Shown here piece after piece: positions 62,230 to 64,000 of a stretch of DNA of 64,000 bases. Positions within the stretch are counted from its first letter, which is position 1. The number at the start of each line of letters is the position of its first letter. Location of the stretch: the NCBI GenBank assembly GCA_943788645.1, contig CALSRC010000017.1, positions 72,083 to 136,082 on the forward strand, in the 5' to 3' direction. This DNA is from UA16 sp002292325 (lineage in GTDB: Bacteria > Bacteroidota > Bacteroidia > Flavobacteriales_D > Sanyastnellaceae). The notes under the pieces were generated by a model that searched no databases, was not told where the DNA came from, and saw only the letters and a program-made list of their open reading frames with translations. The translations under genes were made by a program, and so were the position numbers.

Positions 62230-63380
62230 AGACTTATTTTCACCTGGCCCTATTTAGCGCCTTGTTGTGCAGCACAAGTGCGATGGCACAACAGATTCCG
62301 CCTCAGCTTTTTTCAGGCATGGAAGGCTATACGTTTTTGCCCGATGGAACCGCCATTCCCATTTGGGGCTATGGCTGGGTTGCGGATGGTTACATCACCC
62401 TTCCTGGCCCATTGCTTTCTTATGAGCAAGGAGATGACGTGCAACTCAACTTCACCAATCCTAGTCCCGAAAGCCATACCATTCACCTCCATGGATTGGA
62501 TGTTGACCAAGCCAACGACGGCGTTCCAACTACCAGCTTTTTCGTGGCGACTGGGGAAGAAACAACCTATGAATTTACAGCCGACAACCCCGGTACTTTT
62601 CTTTACCACTGCCATGTCACGACGACCCTCCATCTGACCATGGGCATGTACGGAATGATCCTGGTTACCCGGCCTGATATGACACTCTTCGAGGCAGGTC
62701 CAGCATACGCGCAAGATGTCCCTCTGTTATTCAGTGATTTGGCCATTGAAACGAATCTTCAGCCCGTGGCCTCTTATCCCTTCCACGACATCCGACCCGA
62801 TGTTTTCATGGTGAACGGAGCCTCTGGAGATCAACTCGAATCTTCTGATCACATTGTACATTTTGAACCCGGACAGCCTTTGGCTTTGAGGCTTGGTTCG
62901 ATGGCATACAGCCGCATTCAATGTTACTTCCCGGAAGAATTAAACGCTGTATGCTACATGAGTGATGGCAGGCCATTGCCTGCAGCATTCGCTCCAGATT
63001 CATTGCATATTTATCCCGGCGAACGCTTTACGGTCATCATTGAACCGGACGCTGACTGGGACGGATATCTACCGTGCGAATTCTGGAGCCTCACCGATGA
63101 AACGTTGGAAAGCACAGCGTCCATTCACATCCGAGATGCGGCCTTGGAAGTCCCTAAGATCACACTGGATCAACGCATCGGATTTCCAAATCCTGCGCAG
63201 CATCACATTCAGTGGTCAGGAGCCGAGCAGTTGACCATTTCAGTTTTTGATGCCCGCGGCAACTTCGTCGCAACGGAACGATTGGAAGATGGCCTATTGG
63301 ATGTGCGAAATTGGCCTCACGGCGTCTACATCGCTACCTTTCCAAACGGCCATGCCACACGCTTCGTCGTTACCGATTAA
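62226..63380 (+). CDS. Two-domain multicopper oxidase with T9SS tail
   Basis: 384 residues with a signal peptide (ending AMAQ, about 21). Domain 1 (about 25-150) has a complete set of copper motifs: SHTIHLHGLDVD (His84, 87, 89), then FLYHCHVTTTLHLTMGM (His128, Cys129, His130, His136, Met141). The Cys129/His136/Met141 set would make a type 1 site. Domain 2 (about 190-310) has cupredoxin-like strands but no obvious ligands. A T9SS type A tail (FPNPAQHHIQWSGAEQL to TRFVVTD) ends it. The start overlaps the preceding multicopper-type gene. Reaction unknown; a laccase-like or metal/organics oxidase activity is possible. Confidence 0.8.
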   Translation: MKTYFHLALFSALLCSTSAMAQQIPPQLFSGMEGYTFLPDGTAIPIWGYGWVADGYITLPGPLLSYEQGDDVQLNFTNPSPESHTIHLHGLDVDQANDGVPTTSFFVATGEETTYEFTADNPGTFLYHCHVTTTLHLTMGMYGMILVTRPDMTLFEAGPAYAQDVPLLFSDLAIETNLQPVASYPFHDIRPDVFMVNGASGDQLESSDHIVHFEPGQPLALRLGSMAYSRIQCYFPEELNAVCYMSDGRPLPAAFAPDSLHIYPGERFTVIIEPDADWDGYLPCEFWSLTDETLESTASIHIRDAALEVPKITLDQRIGFPNPAQHHIQWSGAEQLTISVFDARGNFVATERLEDGLLDVRNWPHGVYIATFPNGHATRFVVTD

Positions 63381-63424
63381 GGTCACCGATTAAGCGTCAC
63401 CGAATAAGCGTCACCGAATAAGCG
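63370..63424. repeat. 14-base tandem repeat across the convergent gene ends
   Basis: About four copies of a 14-base unit (TCACCGAATAAGCG and variants with GATTAAGG or GATTAAGCG) run from the last codons of the multicopper oxidase gene into the stop of the facing gene. The unit is not a multiple of three. Both stop codons (63378-63380 plus, 63411-63413 minus) lie in the repeat. Confidence 0.75.
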
Positions 63425-64000
63425 TCACATGACCGCGCCACTCCTGTGTGGCTGGCAATTGAGCCCGGGAATCAATGCGCAGAACCCATGTGTAAACGTC
63501 GTTCATTCCATAAAACTCACCGTCCATTTGGGCCGAACCAATCCAGAAGGCCTCGGGGTCTTGGGATTCCCAGATGAGTTCACCAAATCGGTTGAACACA
63601 CGCAGCTCGTATCGATCTACAAGCTCGGGAGCCGAGACTTCTGGTCGCCAACCGTCGTTCACACCGTCTGAATACCCCGCGTTCGGCGGAGTAAATGCAT
63701 TCGGAATAAAGACCTGCAAATTCTCCTCAACTGTGATGGTCGTCGTCCATTCATCAGAGCACCCCCATTCATTGACCACAAGCAAAACCACCTCATACGA
63801 GCCCGGTGCCTGATACGTATGTGTTCCGAATCCATTCTGAAGACATACTTCCATCTCCAAAATCCCAAATGGATTGGCCTGCATCTGAACTGTTCTCAAA
63901 GGTCCAAGAGCTGTTCAGCGGGTGTGGATCGGTTGCCGTTCCGGCATACGGATTTGCCTCAAAATAAACTTCTGGACTCGGGAAAACCACCACACTATCT
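63411..64000 (-). pseudogene. Partial T9SS gliding-type surface protein with an apparent frameshift; N-terminus off the window
   Basis: The gene extends past the window edge. In one frame (from 64000 to about 63838) a PKD-like domain reads SSWTFENSSDAGQ and SIWDFGDGSMSS. In another frame (63840 to 63411) it continues NGFGTHTYQAPGSYEVVLLV and then a gliding-motility-associated T9SS type B C-terminal domain (VFIPNAFTPPNAGYSDGVND, RVFNRFGELIW, HVTLIR). Removing one base near 63836-63841 gives GDGSMSSNGFGTHTY, a normal PKD sequence. So a single extra base splits one gene. Upstream parts are outside the window. Confidence 0.8.

Noticed and set aside
1..64000. CRISPR arrays, tRNA or rRNA genes, insertion sequences and prophage
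   Set aside because: No regularly spaced repeats with unique spacers, no cloverleaf or rRNA-like stretch, and no transposase, integrase or phage protein among the readable frames.

Overview
The window comes from a marine-type member of the Bacteroidota, most likely of the order Flavobacteriales but probably outside the classical low-GC Flavobacteriaceae. The evidence is two complete SusC/SusD pairs, many proteins with type IX secretion (T9SS) tails, Bacteroidota-style lipoproteins, absence of clear Shine-Dalgarno sequences, monomeric isocitrate dehydrogenase, and a Blh-type beta-carotene cleavage enzyme typical of rhodopsin-bearing surface-ocean bacteria. GC content is moderate. The genus cannot be fixed from the sequence alone. 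I saw no rRNA, tRNA, CRISPR array, integrase, transposase or phage gene, and no stretch over 300 bases without a gene.

Layout. 1-2.4 kb: 5' part of a secreted subtilase with Cys-rich repeats (minus). 2.5-4.2 kb: asnB, frameshifted. 4.2-10.2 kb (minus): a probable operon in the order cdd, outer-membrane barrel, nupC, deoA (frameshifted), nitroreductase, terC, i.e. uptake and catabolism of pyrimidine nucleosides. 10.3-12 kb: AMP nucleosidase, a small lipoprotein and a small PqqD/RRE-like protein. 12-26.6 kb (plus): acs, then two paralogous giant T9SS surface proteins flanking blh, a BNR/sortilin-like lipoprotein and a phosphodiesterase with a LamG insertion. 26.6-39.2 kb: first beta-glucan locus, with a GH5 (minus), a divergent GH16 plus cupin (plus), a terminator, then PKD surface protein, SusD, SusC and an esterase (all minus). 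39.3-42.8 kb: PNGase F-like lipoprotein and icd. 42.9-55.0 kb (minus): second locus with gene order GH3, tandem carbohydrate-binding-module-like protein, SusC, SusD, PKD lipoprotein, GH16, terminator, CE1-like esterase. 55.2-60.7 kb (plus): a membrane-spanning propeller/LuxR-HTH regulator translationally coupled to a GH2 beta-mannosidase-like enzyme. 60.7-64 kb: GreA-like factor, a pair of overlapping multicopper-oxidase-type genes, and a truncated gliding-associated surface protein.

How it works together. The two sus loci together encode surface laminarinases (two GH16 lipoproteins with Calx-beta domains, ExDxxE active sites), surface glycan-binding proteins, two TonB-dependent importers, and GH3/GH5/GH2 enzymes to finish digestion. 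This is the architecture of laminarin (algal beta-1,3-glucan) utilisation loci. The regulator divergent from GH3 is the obvious sensor, and three exactly 11-bp-spaced direct repeats lie in its shared promoter region. Other intergenic palindromes are candidate operators.

Quality warning. Four genes (asnB, deoA, the PNGase F-like gene, and the last gene) each carry one apparent extra base, and removing a single base restores a family-typical protein in every case. This common signature points to sequence or assembly errors more than to biological inactivation.
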